A stretch of DNA of 46,975 nucleotides from Thermincola carboxydiphila (GTDB taxonomy: Bacteria > Bacillota > Thermincolia > Thermincolales > UBA2595). Shown one piece after another: positions 9,601 to 18,680 of this stretch (positions within the stretch are counted from its first letter, which is position 1; every line of letters starts with the position of its first letter). Made by a program: the position numbers and the translations under genes. Below the pieces are notes generated by a model. It saw only the letters and a program-made list of their open reading frames with translations. It searched no databases and had not been told where the DNA came from. The stretch spans positions 1 to 46,975 of the forward strand of contig JAENZX010000028.1 of assembly GCA_016841045.1 (NCBI GenBank), in the 5' to 3' direction.

Positions 9601-10869
9601 TTGTTAGACACATTTAAGAGTTCTTTTAAGGCTGGAGATTTAAGAAGAAAAATTCTGTTTACTTTATTAATGTTTATTGTTTTTAGGATTGGAGCACATA
9701 TTCCAGTGCCCGGAATTAACCATAACGCAATGGAAGCTCTAATCAAGGGTGGAGGAAGCTTACTTGGCTTCTTTGATGTAATTTCAGGAGGCGCTTTTAA
9801 AAGGTTTTCTATCTTTGCAATGAGTATTACTCCTTATATTAATGCCTCAATTATTATGCAGTTACTGACTGTTGTTATACCGAAGCTTGAGCGGTTATCC
9901 AAAGAAGGTGAAGAGGGCAGAAAGGTTATTACCCAGTATGTACGATACGGGACGATAATCCTAGGATTTATCCAGGCTCTTGGAATGGCATTTACCCTTA
10001 AAGCTGCCAATGCTTTGATCAGTCCCGGAATTGGTGCGTACCTGCTCATTGCAGTGACTTTAACAGCAGGAACAGCCTTCCTCATGTGGCTTGGTGAGCA
10101 AATGACAGAAAAAGGTATTGGTAACGGTATATCACTTATAATCTTTGCTGGTATAGTTGCTTCACTTCCTGGTGCGTTATTTAGGATCTTTGAAGCATTA
10201 AAGGCAGGGACAACAAATATCTTTAGTGTCATCTTTCTGGTTATCATTGCTGCAGTAGTTATTGCTGCAATTGTAGCAGTTAATGAAGGACAAAGAAGAA
10301 TTCCTGTACAGTATGCGAAGAGAGTAGTTGGTCGCAGGGTTTATGGAGGACAGAGCACACATATTCCCCTTAAGGTAAATCAGGCAGGGGTAATTCCGGT
10401 AATCTTTGCTTCGTCAATCTTGTTATTTCCGACTACCATAGCGAATTTCTTCCCTACGTCTTCTGTTGCCCAGTGGGTGTTGGACGTATTTAGGTGGGGA
10501 GGAGCGACTCATACGATTTTGTATGCAGTGTTTATTATCTTCTTTACTTATTTTTATACAGCTATTACCTTTAACCCGGTTGATGTGGCTGATAACATGA
10601 AAAAATATGGTGGCTTTATCCCCGGATTACGACCGGGAAGGCCTACTGCTGAGTACCTGGATAAAATTCTGACGAGAGTAACACTGTCGGGCGCTGTATT
10701 CTTGGCTTTGATAGCTATCCTACCGACGTTTGTGCTGCTTACAACCAAGATCCAAAACGTATATTTCGGCGGCACAGGATTGCTTATAGTTGTAGGTGTG
10801 GCTTTGGATACTATGAAGCAAATTGAATCTCACCTGTTGATGAGGCATTATCAAGGGTTTATGAAATAG
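9601..10869 (+). CDS. secY: Protein translocase subunit SecY
   Basis: SecY is the pore of the SecYEG translocon in the cytoplasmic membrane. The 422-residue product has ten hydrophobic segments, an N-terminal RRKILFTLLMFIVFRIGAHIPVPGIN and the plug-region GGAFKRFSIFAMSITPYINASI. YAKRVVGRR lies in the large cytoplasmic loop. The TTG start directly abuts the rplO stop, with GAGGTGG inside rplO as the likely SD. The usual downstream adk gene is absent. Confidence 0.96.
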   Translation: MLDTFKSSFKAGDLRRKILFTLLMFIVFRIGAHIPVPGINHNAMEALIKGGGSLLGFFDVISGGAFKRFSIFAMSITPYINASIIMQLLTVVIPKLERLSKEGEEGRKVITQYVRYGTIILGFIQALGMAFTLKAANALISPGIGAYLLIAVTLTAGTAFLMWLGEQMTEKGIGNGISLIIFAGIVASLPGALFRIFEALKAGTTNIFSVIFLVIIAAVVIAAIVAVNEGQRRIPVQYAKRVVGRRVYGGQSTHIPLKVNQAGVIPVIFASSILLFPTTIANFFPTSSVAQWVLDVFRWGGATHTILYAVFIIFFTYFYTAITFNPVDVADNMKKYGGFIPGLRPGRPTAEYLDKILTRVTLSGAVFLALIAILPTFVLLTTKIQNVYFGGTGLLIVVGVALDTMKQIESHLLMRHYQGFMK

Positions 10870-10887
10870 TTGGGAGCGAAGACAACT

Positions 10888-11634
10888 GTGATTGTGTGTA
10901 AATCTGACAGGGAATTAAGTTATATGAGGGATGCGGGAAGAATCGTAGCCGAGACACACAAGGAGTTGGAAAAGGCGGTTCAACCTGGTATAACAACCAA
11001 AGAACTGGACCGTATTGCTGAAGATTATATCTTGGCAAAAAATGCAAGGCCTGCATTTAAAAATTATCACGGGTATCCGTCATCTATTTGTTCCTCTGTC
11101 AATGAAGAAGTTGTCCACGGCATTCCAAGTTTAAGAAAATTGGAAAATGGGGATATTATTAGTATTGACATCGGAACGGAAATAAATGGATATTATGGTG
11201 ACAGTGCAGTAACTCTTCCTGTTGGAGATATAAGTTCCGAGGCCCACAACCTGTTACGAACGACAGAAGAGGCTCTGTGGGCCGGAATAAATAAAGCGAT
11301 GAATGGCAATCGTCTATCCGATATATCACATAGTATACAGGTATACGTTGAAGACAGGAGCTACTCGGTTGTAAGGGATTATGTGGGGCATGGAATCGGC
11401 AGTCAAATGCACGAAGACCCGCAGGTTCCCAATTTCGGGGGACCCGGACACGGTCCCAGATTGCGCCCGGGAATGACACTAGCTATTGAGCCCATGGTAA
11501 ATCAGGGAACGCACGAAGTGGTTACTCTGGGGGACAAATGGACAGTAGTAACAAAAGACCGAAAACTGTCAGCTCATTTTGAACATTCAATAGCCATTAC
11601 TGAAAAGGAACCCGAGATCTTAACCAAACTATGA
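10888..11634 (+). CDS. map: Type I methionine aminopeptidase
   Basis: The enzyme removes the N-terminal methionine from nascent proteins. The five metal ligands are visible: D in ISIDIGTE, D in GYYGDSA, H in [13 protein letters not shown] in LAIEPMV and E in FEHSIAIT. I prefer the GTG at 10888 ([18 protein letters not shown]), which gives 248 residues, the same as Bacillus Map. A TTG at 10870, directly after the secY stop, is also possible and adds six residues; neither start has a strong SD. Confidence 0.93.
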   Translation: MIVCKSDRELSYMRDAGRIVAETHKELEKAVQPGITTKELDRIAEDYILAKNARPAFKNYHGYPSSICSSVNEEVVHGIPSLRKLENGDIISIDIGTEINGYYGDSAVTLPVGDISSEAHNLLRTTEEALWAGINKAMNGNRLSDISHSIQVYVEDRSYSVVRDYVGHGIGSQMHEDPQVPNFGGPGHGPRLRPGMTLAIEPMVNQGTHEVVTLGDKWTVVTKDRKLSAHFEHSIAITEKEPEILTKL

Positions 11635-11671
11635 CTTGACTTTAGCAGGTTTCGGGGAGGTGCTGTCACAA

Positions 11672-11938
11672 TTGGTGGAGGACTTACAGGTTGGCCAGCT
11701 TGTGAGATCACGCGCAGGTCGGGACAGAGGAAATTATTATTTAATATACGACGTGCTTGATGAAGCCTTTGTTCGGGTAATAGATGGCGAAAAAAAAAGG
11801 TTAACTAATCCCAAGAAAAAGAACATCAAACACCTTGAAGTTTTACCGGTACCAGTGGCAGTGCTGGCCGATAAACTCCGCGACGGAGAACGCGTTACGG
11901 ATGAAGAGGTAAATAAGATAATCAGGTCTTTGGGATAG
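11672..11938 (+). CDS. KOW-domain RNA-binding protein (L14e/L27e-like)
   Basis: This small basic protein has a KOW-like N-terminal half, VGQLVRSRAGRDRGNYYLIYDV, then a lysine-rich KKRLTNPKKKNIKHLE strand and an acidic-basic C-terminal helix. Proteins of this type sit between map and infA in many Firmicutes and are annotated as ribosomal or RNA-binding proteins of unknown role. I choose the TTG at 11672 (MVEDLQVGQ, 88 residues) after SD GGGGAGGTG at 11654-11662. A TTG at 11636 would add 12 residues but lacks an SD. Confidence 0.85.
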   Translation: MVEDLQVGQLVRSRAGRDRGNYYLIYDVLDEAFVRVIDGEKKRLTNPKKKNIKHLEVLPVPVAVLADKLRDGERVTDEEVNKIIRSLG

Positions 11939-11979
11939 CCATAATTTTGGAGACGAACAAAAGGGAGGGTGTTTGCTAG

Positions 11980-12198
11980 GTGTCAAAAAACGATGTTGTT
12001 GAGGTAGAAGGTACCGTTATTGAACCACTACCCAATGCTATGTTCCGGGTGGAACTGGAGAACGGACACAAAGTTCTGGCTCATGTATCCGGTAAGATAA
12101 GGATGAATTTTATACGCATTCTGCCGGGAGACAAAGTAACAATAGAATTGTCACCTTACGACCTATCACGTGGACGGATAGTCTATCGATATAAGTAG
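11980..12198 (+). CDS. infA: Translation initiation factor IF-1
   Basis: IF-1 occupies the ribosomal A site during initiation. The 72-residue OB-fold protein begins [20 protein letters not shown] and contains [20 protein letters not shown] and [13 protein letters not shown], nearly invariant in the family. It starts at a GTG after SD AAGGGAGGG. Location before rpmJ and rpsM is standard. Confidence 0.97.
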   Translation: MSKNDVVEVEGTVIEPLPNAMFRVELENGHKVLAHVSGKIRMNFIRILPGDKVTIELSPYDLSRGRIVYRYK

Positions 12199-12222
12199 CG
12201 TTTGCCTGAAGGAGGAGCGTAA

Positions 12223-12339
<117 letters not shown>

Positions 12340-12387
12340 ATTTATTTTAAGATATTAGACTTTTTAAAACGGAGGTGTACATAAGAG

Positions 12388-12759
12388 ATGGCGAGGATTG
12401 CAGGTGTAGACTTACCCCGTGAAAAGCGTGTTGAGATCGCGATGACCTACATTTTTGGAATTGGTCGAAATACTTCCCAGGAAATATTAGCTGGAACAGG
12501 TATTAATCCTGATACCAGGGTAAGAGATTTAACTGAGGAAGAAGTTGCGAGGCTTAGGGAATACATTGATAAAAACCTGAAGGTTGAAGGGGACTTAAGA
12601 CGCGATATTTCCCTGAACATTAAACGACTTATGGAAATCGGCTGCTATCGCGGGATTCGTCACCGGAGAGGATTACCGGTCCGCGGACAAAACACCAAGA
12701 ATAATGCCAGAACCAGAAAAGGTCCTAAGAAGACTGTTGGCGTAAAGCGTAAGAAATAA
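12388..12759 (+). CDS. rpsM: 30S ribosomal protein S13
   Basis: S13 forms bridges from the 30S head to the 50S subunit. The 123-residue product starts [20 protein letters not shown] and ends with the basic [20 protein letters not shown] tail. A helix-two-turn-helix core and [17 protein letters not shown] are typical. SD CGGAGGTG precedes the ATG. First gene of the alpha block. Confidence 0.97.
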   Translation: MARIAGVDLPREKRVEIAMTYIFGIGRNTSQEILAGTGINPDTRVRDLTEEEVARLREYIDKNLKVEGDLRRDISLNIKRLMEIGCYRGIRHRRGLPVRGQNTKNNARTRKGPKKTVGVKRKK

Positions 12760-12774
12760 AGGGGGGATACTTAA

Positions 12775-13161
12775 GTGGCGCGTAGAGTTAGAGCCAAACG
12801 AAAAGAACGCAAAAATGTTGAGTTTGGTGTTGCCCACATCAGGTCTACTTTCAACAACACCATTATAACTATTTCTGATAGAACTGGAAACTGTGTTTCC
12901 TGGTCAAGTGCTGGAACGATGGGTTTTAAAGGTTCCAGAAAGAGTACTCCTTTTGCTGCTCAGATGGCTGCTGAGGCTGCTGCTAAGGAAGCAATGGAGC
13001 ATGGCATGAAGGAAATTGAGGTTTTTGTTAAAGGACCCGGCGCCGGGAGAGAAGCCGCTATTAGGGCTATCCAGGCCGCAGGATTGGAAGTTAATATGAT
13101 TAAGGACGTTACTCCCATTCCCCATAATGGCTGCCGTCCGCCTAAGAGAAGAAGGGTTTAG
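12775..13161 (+). CDS. rpsK: 30S ribosomal protein S11
   Basis: S11 lies on the 30S platform near the E site. The 128-residue product has [22 protein letters not shown], the family signature, and ends with [15 protein letters not shown]. It begins at a GTG after SD AAGGGGGG, 15 bases after rpsM. Confidence 0.97.
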   Translation: MARRVRAKRKERKNVEFGVAHIRSTFNNTIITISDRTGNCVSWSSAGTMGFKGSRKSTPFAAQMAAEAAAKEAMEHGMKEIEVFVKGPGAGREAAIRAIQAAGLEVNMIKDVTPIPHNGCRPPKRRRV

Positions 13162-13177
13162 GAGGTGTTGAAAAAGA

Positions 13178-13804
13178 ATGGCTAGATATACAGGTCCTGT
13201 TTGCAGATTATGCCGCAGGGAAGGCGCTAAACTTTACCTTAAAGGTGATAGATGTTATACAGGGAAATGCGCTATTGATAGAAGGGGTTATGCCCCGGGT
13301 CAGCATGGACAGGGTCGCAAGAAAATGTCCGAGTACGGTTTGCAGTTAAGAGAAAAGCAGAAGGCTCGCCGTATTTATGGCATTCTTGAAAACCAGTTCC
13401 GCAATTATTTTGAAAAGGCTGAGAGCCAAAAAGGAGTTACCGGTGAAAACCTTCTAAGGCTTTTGGAAAGAAGGCTGGATAATGTTGTCTACCGGTTGGG
13501 CTTCGCGGGTTCACGCGTAGAAGCAAGACAATTGGTTCGCCATGGTCACTTTACAGTAAATGGCAAGAAGGTAAATATTCCTTCCTTCCTGACAAGGATT
13601 GGAGAAGTGATTGAAGTTCGCGAAAAGAGCCGTGATAATGTCAGAATAAAGGAATTAGCTGAACAGGCAGCACGGAAGACTCCACCGGCATGGTTGGAAG
13701 TAAATGCTGACCAGTTTGCAGGAAAGGTGGTTGCAGTTCCTTCGAGAGAGGACATTGATATACCTATTGAAGAGCACCTAATTATAGAGTTGTACTCAAG
13801 GTAA
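13178..13804 (+). CDS. rpsD: 30S ribosomal protein S4, zinc-binding form
   Basis: S4 nucleates 30S body assembly and acts as a general antiterminator and autoregulator. The 208-residue product has four N-terminal cysteines (C9, C12, C26, C31: CRLC...CYTGKC), the zinc form, and an S4 RNA-binding domain with [20 protein letters not shown] in the middle. In Bacillus rpsD is elsewhere; here it sits in the alpha operon between rpsK and rpoA, as in many Clostridia. Confidence 0.96.
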   Translation: MARYTGPVCRLCRREGAKLYLKGDRCYTGKCAIDRRGYAPGQHGQGRKKMSEYGLQLREKQKARRIYGILENQFRNYFEKAESQKGVTGENLLRLLERRLDNVVYRLGFAGSRVEARQLVRHGHFTVNGKKVNIPSFLTRIGEVIEVREKSRDNVRIKELAEQAARKTPPAWLEVNADQFAGKVVAVPSREDIDIPIEEHLIIELYSR

Positions 13805-13839
13805 TCAGCGGTTTGAGGTCTCGAGAAGGAGGGTCTGTT

Positions 13840-14784
13840 ATGTTGGAAATCGAGAAACCTAAAATTGAGTGTGTGGAATTAAGTGATGATAATACTTACG
13901 GGAAGTTTATAGTTGAGCCTCTGGAGAGAGGTTATGGCATAACACTGGGTAATTCACTGAGGCGTATTTTGTTGTCCTCTTTGCCTGGCGCTGCTGTTAC
14001 TTCTGTCAAAATCGACGGGGTGCTTCATGAGTTCTCAACCGTTCCCGGGGTAGTGGAAGATGTCACTGATATTATCCTTAATCTTAAAGGTCTGTGTATT
14101 AAAATGCACACCGATGAGGAAAGGATTCTAAAAGTGGATTTTGAAGGCCCTGGTATAGTGAAGGCGGGAGACATTATAACAGACGCCGATGTAGAGATAC
14201 TAAATCCTGAACTCAAAGTTGCAACAATATCTGATGGTAGGATTTACATGGAAATAACGGTAGCGAAAAGCCGCGGTTATGTTCCGGCAGATAAAAATAA
14301 AAAAGAGGATCATATTATCGGAGTCATTCCGATTGATTCTGCTTTTTCACCGGTTCGTAAGGTGAATTATACTATCGAGGATACCAGGGTTGGACAGATT
14401 ACTAATTACGACAAACTAACTCTGGAAGTATGGACAAACGGAAGCATCAGGCCGGATGAGGCAACAAGTCTTTCAGCCAAGATTTTGAGTGAATATCTGA
14501 GACAGTTTATTGGGTTAACAGAGACAATAAGCGATGTTGAGATAATGGTGGAGAAAGAAGAGGAAGAAAAGGACAAGATTCTTGAGATGACTATTGAGGA
14601 ACTTGATCTTTCTGTTCGTTCTTATAATTGCCTGAAGAGAGCAGGTATTAACACCGTTGAAGAATTAACTCAGCGTACTGAAGAAGATATGATTAAGGTT
14701 CGTAATCTTGGGAAAAAATCTCTCGAAGAAGTTATCCAGAAACTACATGAACTGGGTCTATCCCTGAAAGAGTCAGACGAGTAA
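13840..14784 (+). CDS. rpoA: RNA polymerase alpha subunit
   Basis: The 314-residue product has the N-terminal dimerisation domain (residues 1 to about 225; [20 protein letters not shown] is the hallmark). An acidic linker (EKEEEEKDK) follows, then the C-terminal domain with helix-hairpin-helix [13 protein letters not shown] that contacts UP elements and activators. ATG 13840 follows SD AGAAGGAGGG; an upstream in-frame ATG at 13813 has no SD and would add an unrelated tail. Confidence 0.97.
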   Translation: MLEIEKPKIECVELSDDNTYGKFIVEPLERGYGITLGNSLRRILLSSLPGAAVTSVKIDGVLHEFSTVPGVVEDVTDIILNLKGLCIKMHTDEERILKVDFEGPGIVKAGDIITDADVEILNPELKVATISDGRIYMEITVAKSRGYVPADKNKKEDHIIGVIPIDSAFSPVRKVNYTIEDTRVGQITNYDKLTLEVWTNGSIRPDEATSLSAKILSEYLRQFIGLTETISDVEIMVEKEEEEKDKILEMTIEELDLSVRSYNCLKRAGINTVEELTQRTEEDMIKVRNLGKKSLEEVIQKLHELGLSLKESDE

Positions 14785-14799
14785 AGGGGGGGAATTTTT

Positions 14800-15138
14800 A
14801 TGGCAATGCCAAAACTGGGCGTCCGTATGGAACACAGAAAGTCTCTTGTTCGTAATATGGTTACTTCCCTTTTGCGTGAAGAGAGAGTTCAAACCACTGA
14901 TGCCCGTGCAAGGTCCGTAAGGCGCATGGCGGAGAAGATGATTACTCTTGGTAAACGCGGTGACCTTCATGCCAGGAGACAGGCTATGGATTATTTGTTT
15001 GATGAAGAAGTTGTAAAAAAACTTTTTGATGTTTTAGCTCAAAAGTATGCAGACCGTCAGGGCGGGTATACCCGGATAATCAAAGTTGGCCAAAGGCGCG
15101 GTGACGCTGCAGAAATGGTAATTTTAGAACTAGTATAA
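14800..15138 (+). CDS. rplQ: 50S ribosomal protein L17
   Basis: The 112-residue product starts with [20 protein letters not shown] and contains [23 protein letters not shown], conserved in L17. It ends in [25 protein letters not shown] precedes the ATG. It closes the long ribosomal run; a hairpin with a T-run follows. Confidence 0.97.
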   Translation: MAMPKLGVRMEHRKSLVRNMVTSLLREERVQTTDARARSVRRMAEKMITLGKRGDLHARRQAMDYLFDEEVVKKLFDVLAQKYADRQGGYTRIIKVGQRRGDAAEMVILELV

Positions 15139-15158
15139 TTCGGTTCGGAACACTCGGG

Positions 15159-15212
15159 GTCAGGATGGTTTACTGGTGAATTTGGTAAACGAATTCCTGG
15201 CTTCTGTTTTTT
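15159..15212 (+). terminator. Probable rho-independent terminator after rplQ
   Basis: An outer stem GTCAGGA (15159-15165) with TCCTGGC (15195-15201) and an inner stem GTTTAC with GTAAAC form a two-part hairpin. TTCTGTTTTTT follows. It probably ends or attenuates the ribosomal transcript before the ecf genes. Strength is unknown because the stems are separated by an internal loop. Confidence 0.55.
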
Positions 15213-15247
15213 AGTAGAACTTGTATTGAAATGGGCGGAGAGTTGAT

Positions 15248-16111
15248 ATGTCAGGTGAAGCCACTTTAAAAAACCTGATCGAGGTTTGTAATCTTGAGTT
15301 TAGCTACTCAGATAAAGTTTCAGAATACCGTGTATTAAAAGATATCAATCTGAATATACAAAAAGGTGAGTTTGTAACAGTATTGGGGCCCAATGGGTGC
15401 GGAAAATCAACTCTGGTAAGGCACTTAAATGGGCTTCTGCTGCCCACAGCAGGCAGTGTTAAAGTAAACGGCTTTTTAACTAATGACGAAATAAGCCTTT
15501 CGACAATACGTAGGTCAGTGGGAATGGTGTTTCAGAATCCCGATACCCAGTTGTTTGCTTCCGTAGTTGAGGAGGATGTAGCCTTCGGTGTGGAGAACAT
15601 GTGTCTTCCCCGGGCAGATATAAAGATTCGCGTTGAAAAAGCCCTGGCCAGTATGGGCTTAACCGAATATAGGTATCATCCGCCGCACCGTTTATCCGGA
15701 GGACAGAAACAAAAGACAGCCATAGCCGGAATCCTGGCCATGGAACCTGAGTGTATTGTACTCGATGAACCTACCTCGATGCTTGATCCTAAAAGCAGGG
15801 CAGAGGTAATGAAAGCTATCCGTGAACTCAATTTAAACCACGGAATTACAGTTATTTATGTTACTCACGATACATCAGAAGCACTATGTTTTGATCGTTT
15901 GATTGCCTTAAACAGCGGTGAGATAGTTTTTGACGGTACACCGAAAAAGTTCTTTTCCAAACCGGAGTACCCTGCACGGGCGGGTATAATTGTTCCACCT
16001 ATCATTGAGCTTGTCGAAAGGCTCACTGTACATGGTGTAGCCCTCCCTCCAGATATCAAATCTCCTGAGGAACTGGTGGATGCAATATGTCAATTGAATT
16101 CCGAAATGTAA
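15248..16111 (+). CDS. ecfA1: ECF transporter energy-coupling ATPase A1
   Basis: This is one of the two ABC ATPases that energise group II ECF vitamin/cofactor transporters with several exchangeable S components. The 287-residue product has Walker A GPNGCGKST (47-55), Q-loop VFQNPDTQLF, signature LSGGQKQ and Walker B CIVLDEPTSMLD, then the switch histidine in THDT. It overlaps ecfA2 by 25 bases. The S component is not encoded here. Confidence 0.94.
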   Translation: MSGEATLKNLIEVCNLEFSYSDKVSEYRVLKDINLNIQKGEFVTVLGPNGCGKSTLVRHLNGLLLPTAGSVKVNGFLTNDEISLSTIRRSVGMVFQNPDTQLFASVVEEDVAFGVENMCLPRADIKIRVEKALASMGLTEYRYHPPHRLSGGQKQKTAIAGILAMEPECIVLDEPTSMLDPKSRAEVMKAIRELNLNHGITVIYVTHDTSEALCFDRLIALNSGEIVFDGTPKKFFSKPEYPARAGIIVPPIIELVERLTVHGVALPPDIKSPEELVDAICQLNSEM

Positions 16112-16932
16112 GCTACATATATTCCAAAGGAACCCCTATTGCCCGTCAGAGCCTAAAGGACATAAATCTGACTATCAATAATGGCGAATGGCTTGTAGTC
16201 ATGGGTCCAACCGGGTCGGGAAAATCCACTCTTCTTCAACACTTGAATGGTTTACTTAAACCAACAGCAGGTACGGTGCTTTTGGACGGATCTGACATCA
16301 ATGCTGCAAAGTCAAGTTTAAAAAGCGCAAGAGAAAAAGTGGGACTGGTTTTCCAGTACCCGGAACATCAGTTATTTGGCAGCACAGTATTTGAGGAAGT
16401 CGCCTACGGACCAGAAAATTTCGGATTTCCAAAGGATGAGATTCTGGGAATGGTAGAAGCTTCAATGAATACTGTGGGACTTGATTTTGCAAAATTTAAA
16501 GACCGTTCACCTCATGAATTGAGCGGCGGTGAAAAGAGGCGTGTTGCGCTGGCCGGTGTATTGGCATCCAGACCGGGCATTATTGCCCTTGATGAACCTA
16601 CTGCGGGACTTGATTCAGCCGGGAAAAAACATTTGGTGGACACAATTACACGCCTTAACCGTGAGAGTGGAATTACAGTAATATGGGTTACTCATGAGAT
16701 AACAGAAATTGCTCCATTGGCTGACAGCTTACTGGTGCTGGAGCAGGGGAATACACGAGGCTATGGACCATTACGTGACACACTGGCCAGCCCCCTTTTA
16801 GGAGAGTTGGGTCTAGACCTGCCGGTGGCATTACAAATTGCTAATGGCCTAAGGAAACAGGGGAAACAAATCCAAGGATGCCCAGTCACCATTGACGAGA
16901 TTGAGCAGGAAATCCTTAGTTTGGTGAGGTAA
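16087..16932 (+). CDS. ecfA2: ECF transporter energy-coupling ATPase A2
   Basis: The second ECF ATPase, 281 residues, has Walker A GPTGSGKST (40-48), Q-loop VFQYPEHQLFG, signature LSGGEKRR, Walker B IIALDEPTAGLD and switch THE. Together with EcfA1 it forms the heterodimer that EcfT couples to substrate-binding S proteins. Its ATG lies 25 bases inside ecfA1, so translation is coupled; ecfT follows after five bases. Confidence 0.94.
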   Translation: MSIEFRNVSYIYSKGTPIARQSLKDINLTINNGEWLVVMGPTGSGKSTLLQHLNGLLKPTAGTVLLDGSDINAAKSSLKSAREKVGLVFQYPEHQLFGSTVFEEVAYGPENFGFPKDEILGMVEASMNTVGLDFAKFKDRSPHELSGGEKRRVALAGVLASRPGIIALDEPTAGLDSAGKKHLVDTITRLNRESGITVIWVTHEITEIAPLADSLLVLEQGNTRGYGPLRDTLASPLLGELGLDLPVALQIANGLRKQGKQIQGCPVTIDEIEQEILSLVR

Positions 16933-16937
16933 GTGCC

Positions 16938-17738
16938 ATGGATGATATATTATTAGGACAATATGTGCCTGGTGATTCTTTTCTGCACAGGCTTGATCCG
17001 CGAACCAAAATTATTACAGCTGCTGTTTTAGTATGGTTAGTTTTTCAGCTTAAAGGTCCGGTAGAATATGGCTCTCTTGGGGCCTTTGTTGTTTTCGTTT
17101 ATCTTGTTTCTGGAGTTTCACAGAGTATTTGGAAGGCTCTGAAGCCTGGACTCTTTCTGGTGATTTTTACAGTGATTCTCAATGCACTATTCACGCCGGG
17201 TGAGGTGCTGCTAAATATGGGGATTTTCAAATTATCACGCGAAGGGTTGATTCAGGGCTTAACCATGGGGGGGAGGCTCCTTCTCCTGATATCATTGTCA
17301 TCCTTAGTGACGCTAACTACTTCGCCGGTAAGGATGACTGAAGGACTTGAACAATTGATGAAACCTTTAAAGAAAATAGGTTTTCCGGCCAGTGAACTAG
17401 CTATGATGATGAATATTGCCCTAAGATTTATACCGACTTTTTGGGAAGAGTGGGATAAAATACGTAAGGCCCAATTGTCACGCGGTGCCGATTTCGAAAG
17501 CTGGAATCCAGCTAGTAGGATAAAATATGTGACTGCAATGTTAATACCGCTATTTGTGAGTGCATTTAGAAAAGCAGATGAACTTTCCACAGCTATGGAA
17601 TCAAGAGGTTACGTAGTGGGCGCCACCCGAACAAGTTTACATGTACTTAGGTTTAACTCCAGGGATTACGTATTACTCTTATCTATCTTTGTGCTGCTTG
17701 TTGTTTTTGGTGCACAGAGGTATGGGTTATTGAAATGA
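16938..17738 (+). CDS. ecfT: ECF transporter transmembrane scaffold EcfT
   Basis: The 266-residue membrane protein begins MDDILLGQYVPGDSFLHRLDPRTK, a typical EcfT N-terminus. It has about six hydrophobic segments and two coupling-helix motifs, QLSRGAD and MESRGY, that dock on the ATPases. It lies five bases after ecfA2. Gene order ecfA1-ecfA2-ecfT-truA is standard in Firmicutes. Confidence 0.94.
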   Translation: MDDILLGQYVPGDSFLHRLDPRTKIITAAVLVWLVFQLKGPVEYGSLGAFVVFVYLVSGVSQSIWKALKPGLFLVIFTVILNALFTPGEVLLNMGIFKLSREGLIQGLTMGGRLLLLISLSSLVTLTTSPVRMTEGLEQLMKPLKKIGFPASELAMMMNIALRFIPTFWEEWDKIRKAQLSRGADFESWNPASRIKYVTAMLIPLFVSAFRKADELSTAMESRGYVVGATRTSLHVLRFNSRDYVLLLSIFVLLVVFGAQRYGLLK

Positions 17739-17799
17739 CAGGCCTTCCACTGAAATAGGTGAGCATAATTCCTTTTTATGGAACCAGAGGTGTTTACTT

Positions 17800-18537
17800 T
17801 TGCGCAATATAAAAGTTTTAGTGGAATATGACGGTACAAATTATCATGGTTTTCAGCGGCAAACCGAAGAATTGCCTACAATCCAGCAAAGCCTTGAGGA
17901 AACCCTGGAACAGCTTACTAAACATCCGGTAAGTATCATAGGCGCCGGGCGGACTGACGCGGGGGTTCACGCCAGGGGACAGGTAATTAATTTCCGGACT
18001 AACTGCAGTATACCGGTTGATAAGCTGCCCCTTGCCATGAACCGCCTTTTGCCGAATGATATTGCAATTTTGGCAGCAGAAGAAGCAGATGAACCGTTTC
18101 ATGCCCAATTTAGGGCCAAAAGAAAAGTTTACAAGTATCATATCTATAATTCCCGGCTTCCATCTGTTTTCGATCGGCTGTACAGTTATCATGTACCTCA
18201 GAAGCTATGCATCGATAGAATGAGTGAAGCAGCATCTTATATTGTAGGAGAGCATGATTTCTCAGCCTTTAAAGCGGCGGGAGCGAAGACAAAGACTTCT
18301 GTAAGAACTGTTTACAGACTGGAGATTGATTGCCACTCGCCTCACATTTACCTGACGATAGAAGGAAATGGATTCTTATATAATATGGTCAGGATTGTGA
18401 CAGGAACCCTTCTTTATGTAGGAAAGGGCAAATTGACTCCTGATGATGTGCGCAGGTTTGTGGAGACAGGAAAAAGAGAAGAAGCCGGACCGACCGTCCC
18501 CCCTCAGGGACTTTGCCTGATGGAAGTAATTTACTGA
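17800..18537 (+). CDS. truA: tRNA pseudouridine(38-40) synthase TruA
   Basis: TruA makes pseudouridine at positions 38-40 of the tRNA anticodon arm. The 245-residue product has KVLVEYDGTNYHGFQRQ at the start and the catalytic aspartate at D53 in GAGRTDAGVHARGQV. FLYNMVRIVTGTL lies near the C-terminus. It starts at a TTG after SD AGAGGTG. In most Firmicutes rplM follows directly; here it does not. Confidence 0.95.
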   Translation: MRNIKVLVEYDGTNYHGFQRQTEELPTIQQSLEETLEQLTKHPVSIIGAGRTDAGVHARGQVINFRTNCSIPVDKLPLAMNRLLPNDIAILAAEEADEPFHAQFRAKRKVYKYHIYNSRLPSVFDRLYSYHVPQKLCIDRMSEAASYIVGEHDFSAFKAAGAKTKTSVRTVYRLEIDCHSPHIYLTIEGNGFLYNMVRIVTGTLLYVGKGKLTPDDVRRFVETGKREEAGPTVPPQGLCLMEVIY

Positions 18538-18575
18538 AACCAGTGAAACCATGATGTTTTGCTGGTTTATTTATT
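18537..18575 (+). terminator. Possible terminator after truA
   Basis: AAACCAG (18537-18543) pairs with CTGGTTT (18562-18568), and an inner GAAAC/GTTTT stem can form between them. TATTTATTTG follows. It overlaps the end of the truA stop codon. The T-run is broken, so the call is tentative. Confidence 0.45.
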
Positions 18576-18680
18576 TGTATTGGTGAGTGCCAACTCTATT
18601 ATCGACAAATTTAGTCTGATAAACGGTTTTTTCGCATAATTAATAAAGGGGAGTAAATTTTAATTCCGGGGGGGATTCAA

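Noticed and set aside
10861-10890. Frameshift or pseudogene at the secY-map junction
   Set aside because: Both proteins are complete with all motifs; only adk is missing and no adk remnant is seen.
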